Shown: positions 1 through 6,918 of the stretch, in pieces
Layout: each line of letters begins with the position of its first letter
Position numbering within the stretch: the stretch's first letter is position 1
From: Deltaproteobacteria bacterium
Lineage (GTDB): Bacteria > Desulfobacterota > Dissulfuribacteria > Dissulfuribacterales > QOAL01
Assembly: GCA_015493475.1 (NCBI GenBank)
Contig: WGDC01000016.1
Coordinates: forward strand, 1 to 44,721
Length of the DNA: 44,721 nt
Reading direction: 5' to 3'
Notes under the pieces: model-generated
Seen by the model: only the letters and a program-made list of their open reading frames with translations
What the model was told of the DNA's origin: nothing
The model's database searches: none
Program-made: the position numbers and the translations under genes

Positions 1-13
1 CATTACTCTTCAT
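1..13 (-). CDS. 5' end of an unidentified gene leaving the window
   Basis: An ATG at position 13 reads leftward out of the window (Met-Lys-Ser-Asn visible). It is preceded on the minus strand by AAGGA at seven bases' spacing and, further up, by a perfect TATAAT. The placement just downstream of clpS would suit clpA, the unfoldase that ClpS serves, but the four visible residues do not identify it. Confidence 0.3.
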
Positions 14-16
14 CTT

Positions 17-79
17 GGAGTCCTTTCTGATTTAATGGCGTTTTGCTAACCACCATTATAATCGAAAAGAAAGGACTCC
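17..79. repeat. 12-bp perfect inverted repeat around a promoter
   Basis: GGAGTCCTTTCT at 17-28 is exactly complementary to AGAAAGGACTCC at 68-79, with 39 bases between. One arm covers the likely ribosome binding site of the leftward gene and the other overlaps its -35 region. Most of the second arm would lie upstream of the transcription start, which fits a DNA-level operator better than an RNA hairpin. No T-run follows it. Confidence 0.45.
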
Positions 80-83
80 TTAA
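55..83 (-). promoter_or_regulatory. Probable promoter for the gene leaving the left edge
   Basis: A perfect TATAAT reads leftward at 55-60. The -35 at 17 bases' spacing (TTAAGG, 78-83) matches TTGACA only at three of six bases. A 12-base perfect inverted repeat (17-28 and 68-79) flanks the -10, so this may be a controlled promoter. Confidence 0.4.
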
Positions 84-161
84 GTAAAATATAACAATTA
101 TTTCAATATATTATCTGTAAAATTTTCTCAAAAATTAACTCCGAAAGTTGAATAATCTAAT

Positions 162-470
162 CTATATCCTTTCCATGGTGGCCAAAAGAGGAAACCCGGC
201 AGACCTGGCCCTTGCATGAACAATGTCCACTTTTGTCTCCGCAATCTCCGCAGGATACACGCCGCATTCACCAACTCCTTTGTTATGCACATGCAACATT
301 ATTGCCGTAGCCTCAGATGGACTTTTATGAAAGACCTCTTCGAGTATTTTCACCACAAAATCCATGGTGGTGTAATCGTCATTGTGAAGAAGCACCCTGA
401 ACCTCGGAGGTTCCTTTATTTTTTCCTGGGCCTTTTGCTTCTCCTTAATGTCAAAACCGGTGTTTGACAT
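162..470 (-). CDS. clpS: ATP-dependent Clp protease adaptor ClpS
   Basis: Cytosolic adaptor that binds N-degron substrates and hands them to the ClpAP unfoldase-protease. The 102-residue protein has the family signature VLLHNDDYTTMDFVV near residue 26, followed by the helix around EEVFHKSPSEA and the HNKGVGECGVYPAEIAETK segment ending in the substrate-pocket region. The N-terminal 20 residues are charged and probably flexible, as usual for ClpS. It starts three bases after the tlyA stop on the same strand, so the two are probably co-transcribed. Family assignment is secure. Confidence 0.95.
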   Translation of the reverse strand: MSNTGFDIKEKQKAQEKIKEPPRFRVLLHNDDYTTMDFVVKILEEVFHKSPSEATAIMLHVHNKGVGECGVYPAEIAETKVDIVHARARSAGFPLLATMERI

Positions 471-472
471 GC

Positions 473-1228
473 TTAAGATTTGTCTCCTTTGGTCAAGTAT
501 GCCAGATATTCCCTATTTCCCTTCGCCCCGGAAATCGGTGAATCTATCACCCCTTGTACGTTCAGGCTGAGGGTTTTGGAAAAAAAATTCGTCAGGTCGC
601 TCACTACTTCCTTCCTGACCTTTTCACTCCTCACTATGCCTCCCTTGCCAACCATCGAAGGGCCCGCTTCGAATTGAGGCTTTATGAGGGCAACAATATG
701 GCAAGCGTCGTGGGCCATGAGTGGCAACACTGCGGGCAACACCACCTTCAGCGAGATAAAAGATACGTCCACCGTCGCTATCTCCGGGACACGGTCGAAA
801 CTACCTCTTCTCACGTAGCGAATATTTGTCTTTTCAAGGTTGACCACGTCGGCCCTGTTTCGAAGGCCCCAATCAAGTTGACCATAACCCACATCTACCG
901 CATATACCAACATGGCACCTTTTTGAAGAAGGCAATCCGTAAATCCCCCTGTAGAGGCGCCAACATCCATGCATACCTTGGATTCAACATCTATATCAAA
1001 ATGATCTATCGCCGCCTGCAGCTTAAGTCCTCCCCTGCTTACGTAGGGACAGGCCTTGTCCTTTAAGATAATCTCATCATCCTTGCATACAAGATACCCC
1101 GCTTTTGAACGCTGTTCTCCGTTAACAAACACGACCCCCGCCATGATCAGCGCCTTCGCCTTCGCCCTTGTGGGAACAAGGCCTTTTTCTTTTAGTATTA
1201 TATCGAGTCTTTGCTTTTTTTTTGCCAT
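473..1228 (-). CDS. tlyA: TlyA-family rRNA 2'-O-methyltransferase
   Basis: Putative rRNA ribose methyltransferase of the TlyA/hemolysin A family; known members methylate 16S and 23S rRNA using S-adenosylmethionine. An S4 RNA-binding domain is at the N-terminus (QRLDIILKEKGLVPTRAKA), followed by an FtsJ-like Rossmann domain with the SAM motif MDVGASTGGFTDCLL and the later DVSFISLK and ALIKPQFEAG segments. The reading frame is open further upstream, but that part runs antisense through mrp. Family alignment and a GAG before ATG 1228 favour this start (251 residues); ATG 1243 is the alternative. The gene is divergent from mrp and lies just ahead of clpS. Confidence 0.9.
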   Translation of the reverse strand: MAKKKQRLDIILKEKGLVPTRAKAKALIMAGVVFVNGEQRSKAGYLVCKDDEIILKDKACPYVSRGGLKLQAAIDHFDIDVESKVCMDVGASTGGFTDCLLQKGAMLVYAVDVGYGQLDWGLRNRADVVNLEKTNIRYVRRGSFDRVPEIATVDVSFISLKVVLPAVLPLMAHDACHIVALIKPQFEAGPSMVGKGGIVRSEKVRKEVVSDLTNFFSKTLSLNVQGVIDSPISGAKGNREYLAYLTKGDKS

Positions 1229-1286
1229 GAGCTCATTATTCATGTTAAGGTTACCATAAATATAAGACGCTTTGGAGGCCATGGAA

Positions 1287-2360
1287 ATGGCTGTAAACAG
1301 GGAACAGGTCATAGACGTACTGAAAAAGGTCAACGATCCGGAATTACACAAGTCCTTAATTGATCTTGGCATGGTTAAGGACGTGGAAATAGCAGGCGAC
1401 AATGTCCGTGTAACCATAGCACTGACCATGGCTGGCTGCCCTCTCAAGGACAAGATAAAAGCAGAGGTTAAGGAAGCCTTATTGTCAATCCCGGAGGTCA
1501 ATGAAGTCAAAGTCGTGCTTACCACCATGACATCTGCCGAAAGGGCCAAGATTTTTGGGCAGGAACCCTCAGAAATGGAAGGCATGAAGGGCGTAAAGAA
1601 TGTCATTGCAGTGGCAAGTGGCAAGGGTGGGGTAGGCAAAAGCACTGTTTCTGTCAACTTATCGGTTGCCCTGTCAAGGATGGGGTACAAGGTTGGGATA
1701 CTGGACGCAGATATGCACGGACCCGACGTTCCGGTCATGCTTGGAATAAGCGACAGGCCTATAGGTTCTCGTGGAATGCTTTTTCCCCTTGAAAAACATG
1801 GAATAAAGATGATGTCTACAGGTACCCTCGCTGGAGACGGTACCCCAATAATCTGGAGAGGCCCTCTGGTAAACAAGGCCATCAAGGAATTCCTGGGTCA
1901 TGTCGCCTGGGGCAATCTTGATTACCTCATTGTGGATCTGCCACCTGGGACTGGGGACGCCCCGCTTACTGTCGCCTCGACCATCCCTATAAAGGGGGTG
2001 ATAATAGTTACCACGCCGCAAAGGGTCGCTCTTTCGGACGTTAGAAGGTCCGTTGGACTTTTCCTTAAAGAAAATATTCCTATCCTCGGGATAGTGGAAA
2101 ATATGTCTTACCTGAAGATACCAGGCACCGAAAACGTTATAGATATTTTCGGAAGCGGGGGAGGTGAAAAGGTGGCAAGGGCCTTCAGGCTTCCACTGCT
2201 TGCAAAGATTCCCATTGAGCCTGAGATCAGGAAGGGGGGAGACGAGGGTGAACCCGTAGCCGTTGAAAAAAAGGAAGTTTCGAGGCCCTTTTACGAACTG
2301 GCCGCACGGGTTGTAGAACTAGTGGAAAAGGACGGAAAAGCAAGGGGGGCGGATATATAG
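1287..2360 (+). CDS. mrp: Mrp/ApbC-type P-loop ATPase with N-terminal MIP18 domain, no CxxC
   Basis: A Mrp/Nbp35-family protein, whose members normally carry Fe-S clusters to apo-proteins. Residues 1-80 form a MIP18 (DUF59) domain with its single conserved Cys in MAGCPLKD (Cys51). The ATPase domain has the deviant Walker A GKGGVGKST, the DADMHGPDVP switch region and the DLPPGTGD Walker B region. The usual CxxC that bridges the cluster between subunits is absent: after VENMSY the sequence reads LKIPGTENVIDIFG. The whole protein has only one cysteine. Start 1287 is chosen because GGAGG lies eight bases ahead of it; ATG 1281 and TTG 1272 are too close to that site. The next gene starts two bases after the stop. 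Confidence 0.9.
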   Translation: MAVNREQVIDVLKKVNDPELHKSLIDLGMVKDVEIAGDNVRVTIALTMAGCPLKDKIKAEVKEALLSIPEVNEVKVVLTTMTSAERAKIFGQEPSEMEGMKGVKNVIAVASGKGGVGKSTVSVNLSVALSRMGYKVGILDADMHGPDVPVMLGISDRPIGSRGMLFPLEKHGIKMMSTGTLAGDGTPIIWRGPLVNKAIKEFLGHVAWGNLDYLIVDLPPGTGDAPLTVASTIPIKGVIIVTTPQRVALSDVRRSVGLFLKENIPILGIVENMSYLKIPGTENVIDIFGSGGGEKVARAFRLPLLAKIPIEPEIRKGGDEGEPVAVEKKEVSRPFYELAARVVELVEKDGKARGADI

Positions 2361-2362
2361 AT

Positions 2363-3448
2363 ATGGATACCTCTTTTCCCCGGGTGAGGCTTGAAAAGGA
2401 AGAATTATTTGACCTGATAGTACAGAATTTTCCCGTAGGAATGATAATAGTAAACCGGGACGAGGTTGTTCTGGAGTTTAATCCCGCTGCAGAAAAGATG
2501 ACAGGCTTTAAGAGGGAAGACGTGGTCGGGAGGAACTGCCGCGAGGTCCTGCCGGGTGTCCCGTGTAAGCTCAAGGACCTTGATAAAAAAGCACTTGTTA
2601 AGAAGGACGAGATTTTCGTTTATATAGAAGGCACCATACCCCACAAGAATGGACATGAAATACCTGTCCGTTACACGGCGGCACCGCTTGTTAAAGGTTA
2701 CGAACCAAAGGGCGCAATAGTGACCTTCAGGGACGTATCCAAGGAAAAGCAGCTGGAACAGCACAGGCGCGTTCTTATCTCCATGTTTGCTCATGATTTG
2801 AAGGGACCCCTCGCCATTGCCGGCGGACTTCTTATCAGGCTCAGGGAAGGCAAGGCAGGGAGCCTTACGGAAAAACAGGTTGAATATCTCGATACAATAA
2901 TCAAGGAAATAAAAAAGGTTGACACGTACATAAGGAGTTTTCTGGATATCGTAAGAATGGAAGCCGGGCAGATCAGGCTGTCCATGGAACTATGCGACAT
3001 ACGTGGCTTGGTTTCAGAACTTCTGAGTGATTTAGAGGTAAGGGCGAATCAGAAAAAAATGACTATCCAGATGGATATTCCTGAAGACCTGCCCCTTGTT
3101 TACGTGGATAAGTGCCAGCTTCACCGCGTCATTTTCAACCTGCTCGATAATGCAATCAAGTATTCCCCGCCCGAGTCTAAGATAATCATTGCGTGCCGGG
3201 ATGTAGGTGAGGCCATCCTGTGTACGGTTGAGGATTCTGGTACCGGTATAAATGAAGAAGACCTGCCCTATATTTTTGACCCTTTTTACAGGGCGAATTA
3301 TTCCCAGGGGGTAGAGGGTACCGGCATCGGCCTTGCGGTTGTGAAAACCATAATTGAAGCCCACGGGGGAAGGGTGTGGGTGAGAAACAAGAAGCCGCCG
3401 GAACATGGAGCAATATTCAGTTTCACTATTCCAAAGGCGAAAAAATAG
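2363..3448 (+). CDS. PAS-domain sensor histidine kinase
   Basis: A soluble histidine kinase of 361 residues with no membrane segment. A PAS domain spans about residues 15-125 (MIIVNRDEVVLEFNPAAEKMTGF, with PVRYTAAPL and the terminal TFRDVSKEK). The DHp domain has MFAHDLKGPL with phospho-acceptor His144. The ATPase domain shows the N-box LHRVIFNLLDNAIKYSP, VEDSGTGI and GTGIGLAVVK. It probably senses a cytoplasmic cue. No response regulator lies beside it. It follows mrp by two bases, and the next gene, an incomplete kinase-like protein, may be its partner. Confidence 0.9.
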   Translation: MDTSFPRVRLEKEELFDLIVQNFPVGMIIVNRDEVVLEFNPAAEKMTGFKREDVVGRNCREVLPGVPCKLKDLDKKALVKKDEIFVYIEGTIPHKNGHEIPVRYTAAPLVKGYEPKGAIVTFRDVSKEKQLEQHRRVLISMFAHDLKGPLAIAGGLLIRLREGKAGSLTEKQVEYLDTIIKEIKKVDTYIRSFLDIVRMEAGQIRLSMELCDIRGLVSELLSDLEVRANQKKMTIQMDIPEDLPLVYVDKCQLHRVIFNLLDNAIKYSPPESKIIIACRDVGEAILCTVEDSGTGINEEDLPYIFDPFYRANYSQGVEGTGIGLAVVKTIIEAHGGRVWVRNKKPPEHGAIFSFTIPKAKK

Positions 3449-3498
3449 GCCGGTAGACGGATACCGTCTCGAGGCGGAATCCTCAAGCTTCTCTGCAA

Positions 3499-3526
3499 TG
3501 CACCGATAAAGATAAAAAACGGTGCA
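3499..3526 (+). promoter_or_regulatory. Hairpin over the ribosome binding site of the 3529 gene
   Basis: TGCACCG at 3499-3505 pairs exactly with CGGTGCA at 3520-3526, which sits directly before the ATG at 3529. Folding would hide the weak ribosome binding site. A second short hairpin (AGACGG/CCGTCT, 3455-3469) follows the preceding kinase stop. Neither has a T-run. Confidence 0.3.
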
Positions 3527-3528
3527 CC

Positions 3529-4572
3529 ATGGGCGTAAACGAGACAGTCAACATTCAAGATTTTCGCGGAGGGCTTTTGCTGGGTCCGAGGGAATTTTTT
3601 GTAAATTCACAGAAGGAACTGGCGGGGGTAGAACGCTATGGTCATAAAACAACCTTCTTGTTTATAAAACCGATAGTACATTCTTACGTTTCTAAAGTAG
3701 ATTACATTACATCTTTATACCATTCCATAAGCAAAGAGCTTAGGCACTGTGATAGCGTTTACCTCTTTAACGCCGGCTGCATTGCAGCAATCCTTCCGCA
3801 CACCCATGAGGCCGGCGGGGAAACGGCGGCCCATAGAATAAAGAAAAAAATTTCACAAATAGGGGCTATAAACAGGGAACCGGTGCCTATGTCGATAGGT
3901 GTAGTAAGCGTGTGGCCTGGACATTGCCCGAATGTCAACGATCTCATTGACGAGCTAAAAAGCGACCTTGAAAGGGACAAAAGATGCCAATTTTTGCCGT
4001 CTCCAGGGGTGAAAAGGCAGGAAAGGCGAAAACTTGGGGTCTTGATGGATGAAAATGAGATACATACCTGGCTTGCACGCGTTCGGGAATCCTTTGAAAT
4101 CTCAACTGAGCCAAGGTCCTTTTCAGACGCAGACGCATTAGTGGTAGATAAATCATTTTGTAAACGAAAAAATATCAAGATTGATATCAAACAAATTAAC
4201 CCGGCATTACATGGAAGAATTGATCTATTTTATAAAGATACGGAGGTGACTGTCTATTTTAGCGATGCCCTCGGTCATGATTTCGTGTTTTTTGGTATGT
4301 TGCCATTGGCTCGAGGCACTAGAGGTAGTGATGGCCTGTCGTACGAGCGGAAGATTAAGGATGTCCTGGCATCTATAGGCTCATCCACCCACCAGCTCAA
4401 TCAGCCTTTACAGATAATGATGGGGAAGATAGAGCTTCTCCTGCTTGATCTTTCCGTGGACGGTGGCGAAATATCAAGGCGGCAAATTAGAGAAGCTCTC
4501 CAGCAGATAAAGGACCAGGTGCATTATGCTGCTGAAATCAACTCAAAAATAAACAGGCTCACAAAACTTTAA
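3529..4572 (+). CDS. Degenerate GGDEF-like protein with orphan DHp domain
   Basis: A 347-residue protein with no named family that I recognise. Residues about 30-150 follow a GGDEF fold pattern (YLFNAGCIAAILPHTHEAGG, then PVPMSIGVVSV), but the GGDEF loop is replaced by NAGCI, so cyclase activity is not expected. The C-terminal 75 residues resemble a DHp dimerisation helix with an H-box, THQLNQPLQI, placing His288 where a kinase phospho-acceptor would be. The protein ends there with no ATPase domain. It may be phosphorylated in trans, perhaps by the PAS kinase just upstream, or act as a phosphotransfer scaffold. The start is ATG 3529, with a weak ribosome binding site inside a hairpin. Confidence 0.6.
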   Translation: MGVNETVNIQDFRGGLLLGPREFFVNSQKELAGVERYGHKTTFLFIKPIVHSYVSKVDYITSLYHSISKELRHCDSVYLFNAGCIAAILPHTHEAGGETAAHRIKKKISQIGAINREPVPMSIGVVSVWPGHCPNVNDLIDELKSDLERDKRCQFLPSPGVKRQERRKLGVLMDENEIHTWLARVRESFEISTEPRSFSDADALVVDKSFCKRKNIKIDIKQINPALHGRIDLFYKDTEVTVYFSDALGHDFVFFGMLPLARGTRGSDGLSYERKIKDVLASIGSSTHQLNQPLQIMMGKIELLLLDLSVDGGEISRRQIREALQQIKDQVHYAAEINSKINRLTKL

Positions 4573-4701
4573 TAACTACTTTAAGAATCTGATTTGTTCC
4601 GGACAAGTAGCTATCTCTACGTTTTTTAAGCATATTTTATTTTACATAATGTATCTTATGCGACATTGCTTCGATGTATCCCACCTGCCAAGTATCATAT
4701 T

Positions 4702-4850
4702 GAGGGCCTTACCAGTCCTGCCCTGCAGTCAGGATGGAAAACACTGGCGGGTTGCTATCGTGGGAAGTTCCTTGCTTGCCCTGACCCAAACCGGCCACTG
4801 CGTGGAACTGGAATCACTAGTGCCGCCTTCGGCAGAATGAGTGGCTGGAA
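4702..4850 (+). ncRNA. Candidate structured RNA, unknown class
   Basis: Three consecutive hairpins can be drawn. The first pairs CCAG 4712-4715 with CTGG 4744-4747, enclosing TCCTG 4716-4720 with CAGGA 4730-4734. The second pairs CCGG 4791-4794 with CTGG 4808-4811, enclosing CCAC with GTGG. The third pairs CACT 4815-4818 with AGTG 4840-4843, enclosing TGCCG 4821-4825 with CGGCA 4830-4834 around a four-base loop. A CATAAT at 4645-4650 could be a -10, but its -35 is poor. It does not match the tmRNA, RNase P, SRP or tRNA features I know. Strand is a guess. Confidence 0.25.
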
Positions 4851-4973
4851 TGAAATCGAATAGATGGCCGACTTACCGTGGAATACGAACTGTCAGAGGT
4901 AACGCATGAAGAAAGAGATTATTAAAAGACTATATGGATAGTTATACTGCAATCTTAATGTTTTTCCTTAAAA

Positions 4974-5007
4974 ATGAAAAAGGGGCGAGAATTCACCCCT
5001 TTTTCAT
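4974..5007 (-). terminator. Rho-independent terminator after flgM
   Basis: A perfect 12-base stem, ATGAAAAAGGGG (4974-4985) with CCCCTTTTTCAT (4996-5007), has a ten-base loop. On the minus strand it is followed by TTTT and lies 26 bases past the flgM stop. Its A/T arms could also let it work on the plus strand. Confidence 0.8.
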
Positions 5008-5032
5008 GGGGAGGAGAGGAGGAGAAGAAATT

Positions 5033-5347
5033 TTATCCCAGATCCTTTATCAGGTCTTTTAACATGGCGTTTGCCACCTTGCCGGCATCCATCTTGTAGG
5101 TGCCATTTTGTACCTGTTCTTTAATCATCTGAAGTTTTTCAGCCCTTTGGGGTTCGTGGGTCTTCATGGTGTCCGAGACCTTGTTTAACAGTTTGGACTG
5201 GGACGAGAGTTCCACGGTGTCGGTTTTTACAGGCGATTTCTGGTCTGCCCTGTTCGCATTATGCTGATTCTCAGGTTTGTTGCCTATAGCCTGGGTGTTC
5301 AGATATTTTTCTATTTGAAGTCCGTGATTTTGATCACCTATTTTCAT
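5033..5347 (-). CDS. flgM: Negative regulator of flagellin synthesis FlgM (anti-sigma-28)
   Basis: FlgM binds and holds sigma-28 (FliA) until the hook-basal body is finished, then is exported through the flagellar channel. The 104-residue protein has the expected disordered, polar first half and the conserved C-terminal sigma-binding region starting TVELSSQSKLLNKV, through AEKLQMIKEQVQNGTYKMDAGKVA to the terminal MLKDLIKDLG. It overlaps the stop of the upstream gene by four bases (ATGA), so translation is probably coupled. Likely transcribed from the sigma-28-like promoter at 5823-5849. No other flagellar gene is in the window. Confidence 0.92.
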   Translation of the reverse strand: MKIGDQNHGLQIEKYLNTQAIGNKPENQHNANRADQKSPVKTDTVELSSQSKLLNKVSDTMKTHEPQRAEKLQMIKEQVQNGTYKMDAGKVANAMLKDLIKDLG

Positions 5348-5769
5348 GTTGCTTCTCCATTCTCGTTGTCGTTATAAAGACTCTCTACTATATGCCTAAG
5401 ATCTTCAAAGGACAACTCTTCTATCTTCTCTTGTGAATTTCTGTCCAGGACCTTGAATTTGAATCCAGAATTCTTATTTTTTTGTGGTATTATATCAACC
5501 TTTTCCCTGAACTTCTGACCTATCTTCGCAAATAACTCGTTCTCAATATCTCCGGCGTTACTTCCCTTTATCTGGTTTTTCGCTTTATCAACGAGACCTG
5601 TTGTAATTTCATGGATCAATTGTTTCTTTTTTGCCTCTGGAGATATGTCTATGATGTCAGGAGTGGGTCTTTCCGCCCGAGATAGTTTCATTCTGGCAAG
5701 GCTTCTCCTCCCAAGTCTTTGACCATAAGCCTTGATTACGTGTTGAATATGGAAGGAGGAAACATTCAT
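5344..5769 (-). CDS. FlgM-associated protein, DVU0524-like
   Basis: A 141-residue, basic, probably cytosolic protein directly upstream of and overlapping flgM. Position and general make-up fit the DVU0524 family that accompanies flgM in sulfate-reducing relatives; its biochemical role is not known. Visible features are a basic N-terminal third (RRSLARMKLSRAER), a short PDIIDISPEAKKK segment like the opening of FlgM-type regulatory regions, and an acidic helical C-terminus. It may be a flagellar checkpoint or FlgM-handling protein. The family call rests mainly on context. Confidence 0.65.
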   Translation of the reverse strand: MNVSSFHIQHVIKAYGQRLGRRSLARMKLSRAERPTPDIIDISPEAKKKQLIHEITTGLVDKAKNQIKGSNAGDIENELFAKIGQKFREKVDIIPQKNKNSGFKFKVLDRNSQEKIEELSFEDLRHIVESLYNDNENGEAT

Positions 5770-5822
5770 TTCGCATCTGTCCTGACAATTTTTGTCACTA
5801 AATCTCTTTTATCTTGCTATAT

Positions 5823-5849
5823 TCCTCGGCCATTTCTCACAAAAACTTA
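5823..5849 (-). promoter_or_regulatory. Sigma-28 (FliA)-like promoter for the flgM pair
   Basis: Read leftward the sequence is TAAG, 15 bases, GCCGAGGA. The sigma-28 consensus is TAAA-N15-GCCGATAA, so three of four and six of eight bases match at exact spacing. It lies about 50 bases upstream of the start at 5769. This would place flgM under the sigma factor it inhibits, the usual feedback. Confidence 0.55.
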
Positions 5850-5896
5850 AATTTTTATGGGCGTATTGGCGCATATTGTCGTGTCATGTGATCTTG

Positions 5897-5925
5897 GATG
5901 CGGTAGCCAAAATTTTGATGCGGTA
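5897..5925 (+). repeat. Two direct repeats, 20 bases apart
   Basis: GATGCGGTA occurs at 5897-5905 and 5917-5925, with start points exactly two helical turns apart, in the leader of the radical SAM gene. A TATAAA at 5941-5946 lies just downstream. The arrangement suits a tandem activator or repressor site; no factor can be named. Confidence 0.3.
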
Positions 5926-5978
5926 CTTTCTTGTAAGTGCTATAAAAAATCAAAAAATTTCAGGCAGATTGCAAAACG

Positions 5979-6908
5979 ATGAAATATTTATTTGGTCCAG
6001 TTCCTTCTAGAAGATTAGGTTATTCTCTTGGCGTAGATATCTTGCCTGCCAAGACGTGCAATATGAACTGCATATATTGTGAGCTTGGCCCGAGTAAGGT
6101 GACATATTACAAGGCTCCTTTCTGTCCACCATCAGGAGAGATACTAAGTGAAATAGAGGAATTTTGTTTCCTGCACAGAAGACACTTTGACTGCCTTACC
6201 TTTACAGCTTCGGGAGAGCCTACATTGCATGAGGAGCTTGGTGTTCTGCTTGCAGAGAGCAAGAAAATCACAGGCAGGCCTGTTACAGTCCTGACAAATT
6301 CATCAACCGTAACCAGCAAGCAAACAAGAAATATCCTGAGCATGGCGGATATCGTCCTGCCTTCTCTTGATGCTGTTACTCCAATGACGTTCAGAAAGAT
6401 AAATAGGCCCCATCCGGGGCTCGATATATACGCAATAATAGATGGCCTTTCCCGCCTAAGGAGGGAGATGGCGGGGAAAATGTGGCTGGAAATACTGCTG
6501 GTGCGCGGTATTAACGATGGGGCTGATGAACTCCTGGCCCTTAGGGATGCGGTCAATAGAATTAATCCCCACAAGATTCAGCTCAATACCGTGGCAAGAC
6601 CACCCGCCGAGGACTATGCAAAGCCGGTAGGCTCAAAAAAGATGAGAGAAATATTATCTTTTTTTGGAGAAAAGGCGGAGATCGTGATAGACTTTGAGGC
6701 CCAGATGGGCAGTGGGAGCGGACTCATCCTTGAATCCGAGATCATGGATACATTAAGACGGAGACCCCTTTCATTCCGGGATATGGAAGGGCTGTTCGGC
6801 AGGTATGAAAAGACCCAAAAGATTTTGTCCCACTTAATAGACAAGGGAATGATAGAGGAGAAGAAGCTGAAGGGCAGGACGTTCTACGCCGCCCTCAATA
6901 ACAAGTGA
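5979..6908 (+). CDS. Radical SAM protein, COG0731-like
   Basis: A 309-residue radical SAM enzyme of unknown substrate. The opening FGPVPSRRLGYSLGVDILP and CNMNCIYC (Cys27, Cys31, Cys34) that hold the 4Fe-4S cluster are typical of the COG0731 group, which is related to wyosine-type tRNA enzymes but common in bacteria that lack wyosine. GEPTLHEEL follows as the SAM-binding strand. The C-terminal 70 residues (RRRPLSFRDMEGLFGRYEK to IEEKKLKGRTFY) look like a winged helix. The ribosome binding site is weak. It heads a plus-strand run extending to the macro-domain gene, with a ten-base gap to the thioesterase. Confidence 0.8.
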   Translation: MKYLFGPVPSRRLGYSLGVDILPAKTCNMNCIYCELGPSKVTYYKAPFCPPSGEILSEIEEFCFLHRRHFDCLTFTASGEPTLHEELGVLLAESKKITGRPVTVLTNSSTVTSKQTRNILSMADIVLPSLDAVTPMTFRKINRPHPGLDIYAIIDGLSRLRREMAGKMWLEILLVRGINDGADELLALRDAVNRINPHKIQLNTVARPPAEDYAKPVGSKKMREILSFFGEKAEIVIDFEAQMGSGSGLILESEIMDTLRRRPLSFRDMEGLFGRYEKTQKILSHLIDKGMIEEKKLKGRTFYAALNNK

Positions 6909-6918
6909 TAGCTCGATT

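Larger units (their letters stand above)
4573..5032. other. 460-base gene-free stretch
   Basis: No convincing gene is seen on either strand. Short frames at 4649-4863 have no ribosome binding site or recognisable residues. The flanks are AT-rich, but 4700-4870 is GC-rich and full of short complementary pairs (separate entry). The flgM terminator closes it at 4974-5007. Confidence 0.5.

Noticed and set aside
1229-1885. Long N-terminal extension of TlyA
   Set aside because: It runs antisense through the well-supported mrp gene, has a low-complexity Ser/Thr/Pro composition typical of a shadow frame, and TlyA proteins start at the S4 domain.
4800-4850. Resemblance to a 16S rRNA segment (GGAATC-CTAGT)
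   Set aside because: Only about ten bases agree; the surrounding helices and conserved 16S sequence are absent.
4649-4863. Two overlapping frames of 63 and 65 residues in the gap after the kinase-like gene
   Set aside because: No ribosome binding site, no recognisable motif, and the base composition fits structured RNA better than coding sequence.
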